In this document: positions 16,101 to 22,690 of the stretch, piece by piece
Layout: each line of letters starts with the position of its first letter
How positions within the stretch are numbered: the first letter of the stretch is position 1
From: Streptomyces albidochromogenes
GTDB taxonomy: Bacteria; Actinomycetota; Actinomycetes; Streptomycetales; Streptomycetaceae
Assembly: GCF_005981925.1 (NCBI RefSeq)
Contig: NZ_VBVX01000032.1
Span: 1-35,819 of the forward strand
Direction: 5' to 3'
DNA: 35,819 nucleotides
Program-made: the position numbers and the translations under genes
The notes under the pieces: model-generated
The model's input: only the letters and a program-made list of their open reading frames with translations
Databases searched by the model: none
What the model was told of the DNA's origin: nothing

Positions 16101-17006
16101 TCAGTTCGCCAATGCCTCGTTCGCCGACTTGATGACCGCGCCCTGATCCTTCTTGATCTCGGCGAAACCGGCGGCATTCTGCTCGATGTAGTCGTTCTGG
16201 ATCTGTGTTTCGGCGCGGACCAGCACGGTGGCGAGTTTCGTTTCCTGCTTGCACTTCACATCTGCCTTGGCCACGACCTTCTCCTCCGGTGAGGCGGAGT
16301 TCCCCTGGGCCGCGTACTTCTCGGCGGGCTGCAGGAAAGCGGTGTGCTGATAGCCAGACTTCTTCATGCAGGCCACCCATTCGTTCTGCGCCTTCTTGAA
16401 CTCCGGCGTCTCCTGGGCCTTCCCGAAGGAGGAGTAGTCGATGCTGAGCAGCCCGATCTTGCCCTTCGCAGGGTCCTGCACCTTGTCGAGACCCAGTTTG
16501 CGGCCCGCCTCCCCGATGCAGCCGCCCTGGGGGATTTCCTTGCCCTGGTAACTGCCGCCCGCCCCCGTCTTGCCGCTCTTGGCGCCGTAGATTATGTAGG
16601 CCTCGGGCGGGAGCTTGGCCCCGCTGGACACCGCGCCTTCGGCGTGCTCCTTGTCGCCCGGCGACGGGATCACGTGATAGCCGTGCTCGGCGGCGATCTT
16701 CTCGCCGACCACGCCGTACCGACGGCTCACGACCTTGACCGGCTCGGCCTTTTTGACGGGCCAGTCGAAACCGAACCGCTTCATGCAGTCAGAAGCCAGG
16801 GTGGAGTGAGCGGTGTCGATCACCGCCTGTTGCTCGGGAGTGAAGAGGTAGGCGGACACCGGGAGGACGATGTCGGCCTCCGTGACGACATCCCGGACAG
16901 CGGAACTGCCACCGCCGGCACCGGCACCTTCCTGGCCGCCCTCCGAACAGCCGGTGAGCAGCAGCGTGCCGACCCCGGCGGCGATGACGAGACGCGTGTA
17001 TTGCAA
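16101..17006 (-). CDS. Cysteine-containing lipoprotein of the ABC operon
   Basis: A 301-aa lipoprotein of unrecognised family, first gene of the four-gene operon. I choose the TTG at 17006: it follows AGGGG at normal spacing and gives a proper signal peptide (QYTRLVIAAGVGTLLLTGC) with lipobox LTGC. An in-frame ATG at 17072 would add 22 hydrophilic residues and run through the hairpin at 17035-17065. The mature part has four further Cys, in SDCMKRFGF, GGCIGEAG, VACMKKSGY and VKCKQET, which could form two disulfides outside the cell. Its stop touches the start of the fusion-protein gene. It is probably an extracytoplasmic partner or ligand-binding subunit of the MacAB-like complex. This role is inferred only from its place in the operon. 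Confidence 0.82.
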   Translation of the reverse strand: MQYTRLVIAAGVGTLLLTGCSEGGQEGAGAGGGSSAVRDVVTEADIVLPVSAYLFTPEQQAVIDTAHSTLASDCMKRFGFDWPVKKAEPVKVVSRRYGVVGEKIAAEHGYHVIPSPGDKEHAEGAVSSGAKLPPEAYIIYGAKSGKTGAGGSYQGKEIPQGGCIGEAGRKLGLDKVQDPAKGKIGLLSIDYSSFGKAQETPEFKKAQNEWVACMKKSGYQHTAFLQPAEKYAAQGNSASPEEKVVAKADVKCKQETKLATVLVRAETQIQNDYIEQNAAGFAEIKKDQGAVIKSANEALAN

Positions 17007-17034
17007 AGGAACCCCTGGATAGAGTGGATGTGCG

Positions 17035-17065
17035 CGGTGGGGCGGAATTGGCCTCCGCCCCACCG
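17035..17065 (-). terminator. 12-bp stem hairpin after inhibitor gene 1
   Basis: CGGTGGGGCGGA (17035-17046) and TCCGCCCCACCG (17054-17065) pair perfectly around a 7-base loop, starting 17 bases past the stop of the 17082-17525 gene. No U-tract follows, as often in Streptomyces. The same structure recurs after the neighbouring paralogue. Confidence 0.75.
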
Positions 17066-17081
17066 TGGTCATGAGCGACGA

Positions 17082-17525
17082 TCAAAAGTTGTACGTGCTC
17101 CCCAGGCAGCTGTCGCCGAACCTGTGGGAGTTCATGTTGTCGTTGGCCTGCTTGGTGGAGGTGATGTAGATGCTCGCCATGTTCTTCACCCTGCCGTAGT
17201 CTGCGATCTTGAAGCAGGGACCGGCGTATCCGGAGTTGTAGAACACCGAGACCCTGGAGTCCGGGTCCATGTTGTTGATGGAGCTGACGTTGTCGGGGTG
17301 GTAGTCACCCTGGTAGACCGCGGGCTGGCCGCCGTAATAGGTGATCTGGGACCAGTTGGGACGGGAGCTGAAGTCGTCCCGAACCAATCCATTGAAGTCG
17401 CTGTCCGAGTGGAGACAGACGTTGTCCCAGGTGCAGTTGTAAGCCTGCGCGGGCGCGGCCATGGCGACTCCCGCGCCGAACAGAGATGCCACGGCAAGCA
17501 GCATCGCCGAAGTGCGTCGAAGCAT
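17082..17525 (-). CDS. Peptidase inhibitor family I36-type secreted protein (copy 1)
   Basis: A 147-aa secreted protein. The ATG at 17525 follows GAGGAAAG and begins a Sec signal peptide (LRRTSAMLLAVASLFGAGVA, cleavage likely after APAQA). The mature domain of about 115 residues has the crystallin-like inhibitor pattern: CTWDNVCLHSDSDFNG, DNVSSINNMDPDSRVSVF and GPCFKIADYGRVKNM, ending NNF-like in GSTYNF. I36 proteins such as the Streptomyces metalloproteinase inhibitor block extracellular proteases. Four Cys could form two disulfides. It is a clear paralogue of the gene at 17625-18068, with the same leader, SD and downstream hairpin. The differences are concentrated in the loops after the first Cys pair, which may reflect a changed target. 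Confidence 0.85.
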   Translation of the reverse strand: MLRRTSAMLLAVASLFGAGVAMAAPAQAYNCTWDNVCLHSDSDFNGLVRDDFSSRPNWSQITYYGGQPAVYQGDYHPDNVSSINNMDPDSRVSVFYNSGYAGPCFKIADYGRVKNMASIYITSTKQANDNMNSHRFGDSCLGSTYNF

Positions 17526-17576
17526 AAGTCTTTCCTCGCTTTCGTTCCGTGCCGAACGAACGGCGCGTCTCATCTG

Positions 17577-17607
17577 CGGTGGGGCGGAATTGGCCTCCAC
17601 CCCACCG
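17577..17607 (-). terminator. Duplicate hairpin after inhibitor gene 2
   Basis: CGGTGGGGCGGA (17577-17588) pairs with TCCACCCCACCG (17596-17607) with one mismatch, the same loop and nearly the same flanks as the hairpin at 17035-17065. It follows the stop of the 17625-18068 gene by 18 bases. The unit gene plus hairpin was duplicated as a whole. Confidence 0.72.
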
Positions 17608-17624
17608 TGGTCATGGGCCGGCGA

Positions 17625-18068
17625 TCAGAAGTTGTACGTGGTCCCCGTGCAATTGTTGGTGAAGTTGTGCGAGTTCATGTTGTCGTTGGCGGTCTTGCCG
17701 GAGCTGAGGGGGATGCTCGCCATGTTGCCCACGCTGCCGTAAGCCGCGACCTTGAAGCAGGGGCCGGCGTATCCGGAGTTGTAGTAGACCGAGACCCTGG
17801 TGTCCGGGTCCCAGTTGTCGATGGAGCTGACGTTATCGATGACACCGTCGCCCGCGTAGAGCCGCCAGCCAGCGTATTCGTAGGAGATGATGGACCAGTT
17901 GTCACGGGAGTTGAAGTCGTCCCGCAGGTATCCGGTGTAGCCGCTGTTCGACCAGAGACAGACGTTGTCTTGGGTGCACTCCCGTGCCTGTGCGGGCGCA
18001 GCCATGGCGACTCCCGCGCCAAACAGGGATGCCGCGGCAAGCAGTATTGCCGAAGCGCGTCGAATCAT
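17625..18068 (-). CDS. Peptidase inhibitor family I36-type secreted protein (copy 2)
   Basis: A 147-aa paralogue of the next gene downstream. The ATG at 18068 follows GAGGAAAG and starts the signal peptide IRRASAILLAAASLFGAGVA with cleavage near APAQA. The mature part reads CTQDNVCLWSNSGYTGYLRD, then DNVSSIDNWDPDTRVSVYYN and GPCFKVAAYGSVGNMASI, ending GTTYNF. This is the I36 inhibitor pattern with conserved Cys positions. It is expected to act outside the cell on proteases, its own or those of competitors. A perfect inverted repeat GATGTGCA/TGCACATC lies 88-110 bp upstream of the start and may be a regulator site. A truncated AraC gene lies beyond that. Confidence 0.85.
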   Translation of the reverse strand: MIRRASAILLAAASLFGAGVAMAAPAQARECTQDNVCLWSNSGYTGYLRDDFNSRDNWSIISYEYAGWRLYAGDGVIDNVSSIDNWDPDTRVSVYYNSGYAGPCFKVAAYGSVGNMASIPLSSGKTANDNMNSHNFTNNCTGTTYNF

Positions 18069-18155
18069 GAGTCTTTCCTCGTCTTCGATCCAGGCCGAAC
18101 GAGCGGCCGATGAACGGCGAGGGACATACGCAACGCGGCGCCACATCCCCCCGCC

Positions 18156-18178
18156 GATGTGCATGTTGTGTGCACATC
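18156..18178. promoter_or_regulatory. Inverted repeat upstream of the inhibitor genes
   Basis: GATGTGCA (18156-18163) and TGCACATC (18171-18178) are perfect 8-bp inverted repeats with a 7-base spacer. They lie in the short region between the AraC fragment and the first inhibitor gene. The centre-to-centre distance suits a dimeric regulator. An intrinsic terminator for the AraC fragment is less likely, since there is no T-run on either side. Confidence 0.4.
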
Positions 18179-18195
18179 AGGTGTGGAGGTCGAAT

Positions 18196-18530
18196 CTAGG
18201 CCGGAGCGGCGCGCCGTGGTGTGCCTGGCGTGCAGGGTCTCTGTGCTCTGCGTGCCGTGGGGGCCAGGGAGAGCGCACGGTGTTCCGTAGGGGTGATCCC
18301 GCAGGCTTCACGGAATGCCCGGCTGAACGCGGTGGCGCTGGAAGAACGCAAGCGAGCCGCGATCGCTTGAACGGGCTGACCGCTCAGCTCCCCGCGTGCA
18401 AGGTCGGCGTGGGCGCGCTCCAACCGACTGTGTCGGATACGTGCCGCGATGCTCAGCTGCTGGTCGCCGAAGAGGGCATGGAGACCCCGCTGAGACACGT
18501 TGTGCCGATCAGTGATCAACTGAGGTGTTC
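18196..18530 (-). pseudogene. Truncated second copy of the AraC-family regulator
   Basis: The minus strand encodes only the C-terminal DNA-binding part: PQLITDRHNVSQRGLHALFG, then SRLERAHADLARGELSGQPV and SSSATAFSRAFREACGITPT, with the same tail as the complete gene at 10036. The DNA is nearly identical to that gene from a shared GAATCTAGG word just past both stops up to about 18530. There a stop (TGA) and unrelated sequence replace the sensor domain. No sensible start precedes it. It could still yield a short DNA-binding fragment from an internal start, but no SD is evident. Confidence 0.82.
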
Positions 18531-19181
18531 AGGCCCAGGGCGAGTGCGGCGACTGGTCACCAACGCCATTCACCACACCCGGGGCTGTGCACACGGCCCG
18601 TCCAACCAGACCCGTTCGCTGGCTGACGTAACCGGCTGACAAGTGGGTGACACTGTCCCGTTCGCTCTGCACTACCGCCACGGCGGACGGATTGATCCCT
18701 TGGCGGCATAGTCCGGCCTGGCAACTAACTCGCTGCCTGGCCTGGGATTGAAGCTCTCAGGCGATCGCGACGGAGCCCAGCCCGCCCGCCTTGGCCTTTC
18801 GACGAGGGAGCTGAACTGGTCAGCGCTCGGCTGCGCCCGCTGATCAAAGTCGTCGGTGATCACGACCCTGCGCTCGGCGGGAGCGGCTTCGCCCAGGCAT
18901 CTGAGGGCACCCCCGGCAGACTTTCCGCAGCCTGCAGGGGCGACCCCAGATACCGGTAGCCGGTGACTGACCCCGCTGTCCAAAGGTGCGTCGCGACCAG
19001 AATCATTTGGCGGTCCTACGGGAACCTGACGCTCCCCTCATCCGACTACTGCCACGTGCGAGGGGCTTGCCAGAGCCGAGAACGTGCTCAACCCCGTACA
19101 GGTGAATGTGCTTAATTGACGATGCGCTGACCACAGGTTCTCGCCAGTCCGCAATGAAGGGTCAACGGCGTTGGGCACTTC
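18531..19181. other. Gene-poor spacer with possible scraps
   Basis: About 650 bases without a supported gene. Immediately past the AraC break a plus-strand scrap reads RRLVTNAIHHTRGCAHG, reminiscent of the LVTNAxxH box of RsbW-like serine-kinase ATPases, but it is too short to call. Another plus-strand scrap near 18840 (LIKVVGDHDPALGGSGFAQA) is unassigned. The rest shows no motif. Confidence 0.35.
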
Positions 19182-20105
19182 TCATGCCACCTTGATGACG
19201 ACCTTGCCCGAGGTGTGACCGTTCTCAACAGCGGCGAGGGCGGCCGGGGCTTCGGAGAGCGGATGGACCGCGGTGATTACGGGGGCGAGGACTCCGTCAA
19301 GGGCCAGCCGGGCCGACCGCTCCAGGTTCTCGCGGTCGACGCGACGCTCGACGAAACGCCCACCGAGATCGGGCACAGACGCATCACCCACAGCCATGAC
19401 GTTGCGGGGATCCCGGGCCAGCGGAGCGACCGTCCGCAGCGAGGTGCCTCCGACCAGGTCGACGATCCCGTCGAAGCCGCCCGGAACCAGCTCTTGTGCC
19501 GCGGCGGCGACGTCCTCGGCGGTGTAGTCGATGAACCACACCCCTATGCCCTCGGCGTGCTCGCGTTTAGCAGTACTCCCGGTGCCGATCACGCGCAGCT
19601 CGCGCCCGATCGCCAGCCGGGCGACGGCGAGGCCGACCCCGCCCCCGACCCCGTTGACCAGGACCGTAGCACCGGCTGGGAGTCCGAGCTGGTCGAGCAC
19701 GTCCACCGCGGTCGTCCCGGCCACTGGCAGCGTTGCCGCCACGGTTGCGGACACACCCGCCGGGATGCGCGCGGTGTTCGGCGCGGACAGCACCGTCGTT
19801 TCGGCGTAGGTGCCGCCACCGGTCAGTGCGAAGCCGAAGACCGGGTCGCCCACCTCGAGCCCGTTGACGTCCTCGCCCCGGGCAAGAACGGTTCCGGCTG
19901 CCTCCATGCCCAGCACGCGGGGAAACGGACGCCCGCCGTCGAGCCCGTCGACCAGACCTGAGCGCAGCAGGTGGTCGAGGGGGTTCACGCCGGCGACTTC
20001 GACCCGGATCAGCACCTCACCGCGACCGGGTACGGGGTCGGGACGATCGAAGAACTCCTGCACCTCGGGCCCGCCATACCTGTCGAAACCCCACGCCTGC
20101 CCCAT
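19182..20105 (-). CDS. NADP-dependent zinc-free alcohol dehydrogenase/quinone oxidoreductase
   Basis: A 307-aa medium-chain dehydrogenase/reductase of the quinone-oxidoreductase type. The N-terminal GroES-like domain includes GEVLIRVEVAGVNPLDHLLR and PRVLGMEAAGTV. The Rossmann domain has the dinucleotide loop GATVLVNGVGGGVGLAVARL, followed by VIGTGS, where a small residue suits NADPH. The usual zinc-binding Cys/His set is absent. The C-terminus HPLSEAPAALAAVENGHTSG and GKVVIKVA is typical. It probably reduces reactive quinones or enones in the cytoplasm. The MerR gene upstream is read in the same direction, 106 bp away, with a perfect palindrome between, so the pair probably forms a stress-responsive unit. 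Confidence 0.93.
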   Translation of the reverse strand: MGQAWGFDRYGGPEVQEFFDRPDPVPGRGEVLIRVEVAGVNPLDHLLRSGLVDGLDGGRPFPRVLGMEAAGTVLARGEDVNGLEVGDPVFGFALTGGGTYAETTVLSAPNTARIPAGVSATVAATLPVAGTTAVDVLDQLGLPAGATVLVNGVGGGVGLAVARLAIGRELRVIGTGSTAKREHAEGIGVWFIDYTAEDVAAAAQELVPGGFDGIVDLVGGTSLRTVAPLARDPRNVMAVGDASVPDLGGRFVERRVDRENLERSARLALDGVLAPVITAVHPLSEAPAALAAVENGHTSGKVVIKVA

Positions 20106-20154
20106 CTTCTGCCGCCTCTCGTATGACCGACCCGGTGATTCCGGGCGCTGTCGC

Positions 20155-20187
20155 CATCCTCATCGCTGACATTGATGTCAGGGGCAA
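20155..20187 (-). promoter_or_regulatory. MerR-type operator/promoter before the oxidoreductase
   Basis: CTGACATTGATGTCAG (20166-20181) is a perfect 7-2-7 palindrome. On the minus strand it sits between TTGCCC (20187-20182), a fair -35 element, and GAGGAT (20161-20156), a Streptomyces-like -10 element, with a spacer of 20 bases. An overlong spacer holding a dyad is the hallmark of promoters untwisted by MerR proteins. The MerR gene begins 400 bp upstream on the same strand. Confidence 0.6.
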
Positions 20188-20211
20188 CCGGTTGAGATGC
20201 AGGTCACAGCA

Positions 20212-20607
20212 TCAGGTCGACTGCGCCGCCGGTTCCGGGGTCGTGGAAAGCTCCGCCCGGTGCCGACTGTTGGCCCTGATCAGCGTGTCGAGTGCATCCC
20301 GGGTCTCGATCAGGTGCGCGATGTCGGCGTCGATCCGGTCGCGTTCGCGCATCATCGCTGTGAACGTCTCCTCGGCGACATCCAGGTCACCCGGGATGTC
20401 CACACACGGCAGCACAGTCGCGATCACCCGGCTGGACATCCCCGCGTCGAACAGCTGCCGGATGAGCGACACGCGCTGGACCGCAGCATCGGAATAGTGA
20501 CGCTGCCCCGCGTTGGAGCGTGTGCTGGTCAGCAGTCCCTGATCTTCGTAGTACCGCAGTGAGCGCGGACTCACGCCCGTGCGCTTGGCAAGCTCGCCTA
20601 TCCGCAT
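20212..20607 (-). CDS. MerR-family transcriptional regulator
   Basis: A 131-aa MerR protein. The ATG at 20607 gives the exact family start MRIGELAKRTGVSPRSLRYY, followed by EDQGLLTSTR and the second-helix region of the winged domain. Residues about 75-120 form the dimer coiled coil (ERDRIDADIAHLIETRDALD). The effector tail is short (PEPAAQST), with a single Cys in LPCVDIPGD, so metal sensing by a Cys cluster is unlikely and a small-molecule or redox signal is more probable. It lies upstream of and co-directional with the oxidoreductase gene, whose promoter carries the palindrome at 20166-20181. It probably activates that gene. Confidence 0.93.
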   Translation of the reverse strand: MRIGELAKRTGVSPRSLRYYEDQGLLTSTRSNAGQRHYSDAAVQRVSLIRQLFDAGMSSRVIATVLPCVDIPGDLDVAEETFTAMMRERDRIDADIAHLIETRDALDTLIRANSRHRAELSTTPEPAAQST

Positions 20608-20649
20608 CCTTGAGAGCCTACGCCCGCAGCCTCCAGATTCAGACCGCCG

Positions 20650-21210
20650 ATGAGACATGGACGCCTGCGGACACCCTCACCGCCGCAGGGCTGCCGTCCC
20701 AGCCCCACGACTGAGCACGTTCGTCTGTACAGGTGGGACTCGGCCACACCCGGCTACACCGAGCAGGAATGGGCAAAGTTGCTGGTCACAGCCCGCGATG
20801 AGCACCGCATCGCCGCGTACCGCAAGCGGACGTACGCGATGCTCCTGGTGCTCAACACCTGCTGCCTGCGCATCGACTCCCTGCTCAACGCCCGCGTGGA
20901 GGACCTCGAGTACGACAGGGGGCACCGTGTGCTGCTCCTGGAGAAGATGAAGGGCGGCGGGCAGACAAGGAAGCCGATCCCGCCTGCGGCGTGGGACGCC
21001 CTCCAGGACTACCTCGACGGCCGGACCGAGGGCTGGCTGTTCTGCACGTCCAGCGGCGGCCGGCTCGACGAACCGGCAGTGCGGCGCACGCTCCAGGCCC
21101 TCGCCAAGCGCGCCAACCTGCCGCTGCGCGGGCCGCACGGCACCAAGGTCGACGCCATCACGCATGCTCTCGCGAAGCCGGATGCCCGTCCCGACAGGGT
21201 GCAGCGCTGA
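20650..21210 (+). pseudogene. Truncated tyrosine recombinase/integrase
   Basis: The plus-strand frame contains the catalytic half of a phage-type integrase. It includes YTEQEWAKLLVTARDEHRIA, the box I arginine in LNTCCLRIDSLLNARVEDL, the beta-hairpin lysine region KMKGGGQTRKPIP and the box II region GPHGTKVDAITHALAK. In box II the usual HxxR reads HGTK. The sequence ends shortly after (VQR, stop 21208-21210), before the second His and the nucleophilic tyrosine. The N-terminal arm- and core-binding domains are also missing; the first 25 or so residues look like unrelated leader. It cannot recombine DNA. It is probably the relic of an integrated element whose site may lie nearby. Confidence 0.75.
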
Positions 21211-21345
21211 GCCGATCACAAGGACTCGCGCATCACACGCTTGTCCTGGACGCCAGCCATGGTGCCGTGACGGGTGCCGATCCACCTGACCACCTGCCAG
21301 CCGAGCTCATTGGCCGCGTGGCGGCCAGGACCTGGCAAGCGAAGG

Positions 21346-21441
21346 TCAGTACATCAGCGGGCAGATGGCCTCGTTGGCTTCCTTGTACCACTTGTAGTCC
21401 TCAGCCGCCTGGGGGCTGTAGAGGCGCGCCGCCCAGGACAA
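21346..21441 (-). CDS. Possible 31-aa ORF after the HicB-like gene
   Basis: In the frame following the HicB-like stop, a TTG at 21441 begins SWAARLYSPQAAEDYKWYKE and ends ANEAICPLMY at TGA 21346-21348. The residue composition (Tyr, Trp, Lys, Glu balanced) looks like real protein rather than shadow translation, and it could equally be the preserved C-terminus of a lost gene. There is only a weak AAAGGG upstream. No family recognised. Confidence 0.3.
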   Translation of the reverse strand: MSWAARLYSPQAAEDYKWYKEANEAICPLMY

Positions 21442-21456
21442 CCTGCAGTTGCCCTT

Positions 21457-21945
21457 TCAGTCCTGAGCCTGCGGGGCGTTGAGCAGCTGCGAGACGCGCT
21501 GGGGCGAGACTCCCAGGACGTGCGCGATGTCCCTCCCGGTCAGGCCGCGTTCCATGAGTACGGCCGCTGTGCGCCGCAACTGTGCTGCGGCCGACACCTG
21601 TGCTTTGTGCGCATCGACGGTTGCCTGCGTCGACGCCCTGACGTGTTGGTTGAGCTCGTCGCCAAGGTCGATCTTGAGTACGGCCGAGCGTTCGGCGCCA
21701 GGGATTTTGGCCGCTTCGATCAGGATGCGACCGCGCTCAACCGCACCGTCCAGGCGCCTGGCGTAGGTCGGCTCGACCCCGTCCTTGTGCCACAAGCTAC
21801 GCCGGCCGTAGAAAGGCCCGGCAGGTGCCACTGCCGGGGCCTTCCGCTTTGCGCCTACGGGCCCTTGCTGCAAGCGCGACGGCGCTGGCCGTGCCACGCG
21901 CTGGCCTGGGCTTTCACTTCCGCTCGATAGATGTCGAGTCGGCAT
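21457..21945 (-). CDS. HicB-like antitoxin, 5' end uncertain
   Basis: The C-terminal 70 residues read VSAAAQLRRTAAVLMERGLT and then GRDIAHVLGVSPQRVSQLLN, a helix-turn-helix found at the end of actinobacterial HicB-type antitoxins. Before it, YARRLDGAVERGRILIEAAK and AVLKIDLGDELNQHV follow the HicB RNase-H-like fold, but the first strands (the usual YTA...WWAI...PE segment) are not visible. The open frame continues upstream to an ATG at 21945, yet a strong hairpin typical of a terminator (21813-21843) lies inside it. The first 50 or so residues are therefore suspect, and the natural N-terminus may have been lost. No HicA toxin is recognisable beside it. Confidence 0.5.
   Translation of the reverse strand: MPTRHLSSGSESPGQRVARPAPSRLQQGPVGAKRKAPAVAPAGPFYGRRSLWHKDGVEPTYARRLDGAVERGRILIEAAKIPGAERSAVLKIDLGDELNQHVRASTQATVDAHKAQVSAAAQLRRTAAVLMERGLTGRDIAHVLGVSPQRVSQLLNAPQAQD
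21813..21843. terminator. Strong bidirectional hairpin
   Basis: AAGGCCCGGCAG (21813-21824) pairs with CTGCCGGGGCCTT (21831-21843) with one bulged G, flanked by A-rich and TTCCGCTTT sequence. It looks like an intrinsic terminator. Its position within the 5' part of the HicB-like frame argues that the frame's beginning is not a real gene start. Confidence 0.65.
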
Positions 21946-22156
21946 CAGCCCGGAACTTGACCGTTCATTACGCCCCGCCCCCCAGTCTTCACCCAGCTCG
22001 AGGGCGCGACTCCGGCGGAGCGACTCCGGAGCCCCCGATTCTCCTGTCGGGGACCCGCAGATCCCCGGCCACCAGCCGAAGGGGAAGCCTCGTGGTCTAC
22101 CACCAAAGCTCCGCGCCTCGGTCCTTGTCGCCGCCGAGCGCCAGCCCTGCTGGGGG

Positions 22157-22690
22157 ATGAGCCCTGCGGCGGCGGCGCCGGCAAAGCCCGTGGGGGACGG
22201 TTTCTATGAGATCCGTGCCCAACACTCAGACGCCATCGACGTCAACGCGCTGCTGAAGGCCGGCTGCACCCGCGCTCGACTGCTCGAACTCGCTGCGCAG
22301 AACGAGGCCGAACCCAGTCTTGACGAGTACGTGTCTGCCCTCGCCCGCGTAGGCCGGGGGCTGGGGTCTCCTTCGACGCCCCTGGCAAGGAGCAGAGCAC
22401 CGCCACCGGCCCCGTTCCTCGTGGAAGGCGCCGAGGGCAGCGGCAACGACGGAACGATGACGGGCGAGGCCTCCCCCGTACGGATCGACGCCTCCGGAAG
22501 ACAGGCCGTCGTCCTCACCGTGACGGACTTCTACCTCCCCACACAGTTCACCGCGAAGGCCGGCGTACCCACCACACTCTTACTGCGGGGCAAGGACTCC
22601 GGCGGCTGCGCCCGCGCCTTCACCACCCCGAACTCGGCATCCAGGAGATCGCCGAACGGGACGCCCCCTGGCCTCGGAGGTTACGGCCGC
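22157..22690 (+). pseudogene. Chimeric frame ending in a broken cupredoxin domain
   Basis: The frame begins near 22157 with GDGFYEIRAQHSDAIDVNAL and LLELAAQNEAEPSLDEYVSA, a helical segment of unknown family. It passes a Pro/Ser-rich stretch and then reads VVLTVTDFYLPTQFTAKAGV, PTTLLLRGKDSGGCARAFTTP. This is the start of a cupredoxin-like domain as found in copper and metal-handling proteins. At the PELG position (about 22630) a one-base shift moves the sense to ELGIQEIAERDAPW in another frame, and the rest of the domain, including the C-terminal metal-ligand loop, is gone. It collides with the convergent hydrolase gene at 22681. Two unrelated parts appear to be joined here. Confidence 0.55.

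Noticed and set aside
16789-17085. A separate small minus-strand gene overlapping the lipoprotein start
   Set aside because: Out of frame with the lipoprotein and rich in Arg/His. The TTG start of the lipoprotein explains the region better.
18540-18640. RsbW-like ATPase gene
   Set aside because: Only one short LVTNAIHH word is seen; the remaining N, G1 and G2 boxes are absent.
18672-18983. A 103-codon minus-strand frame
   Set aside because: No SD, no homologous-looking motif and average shadow composition.
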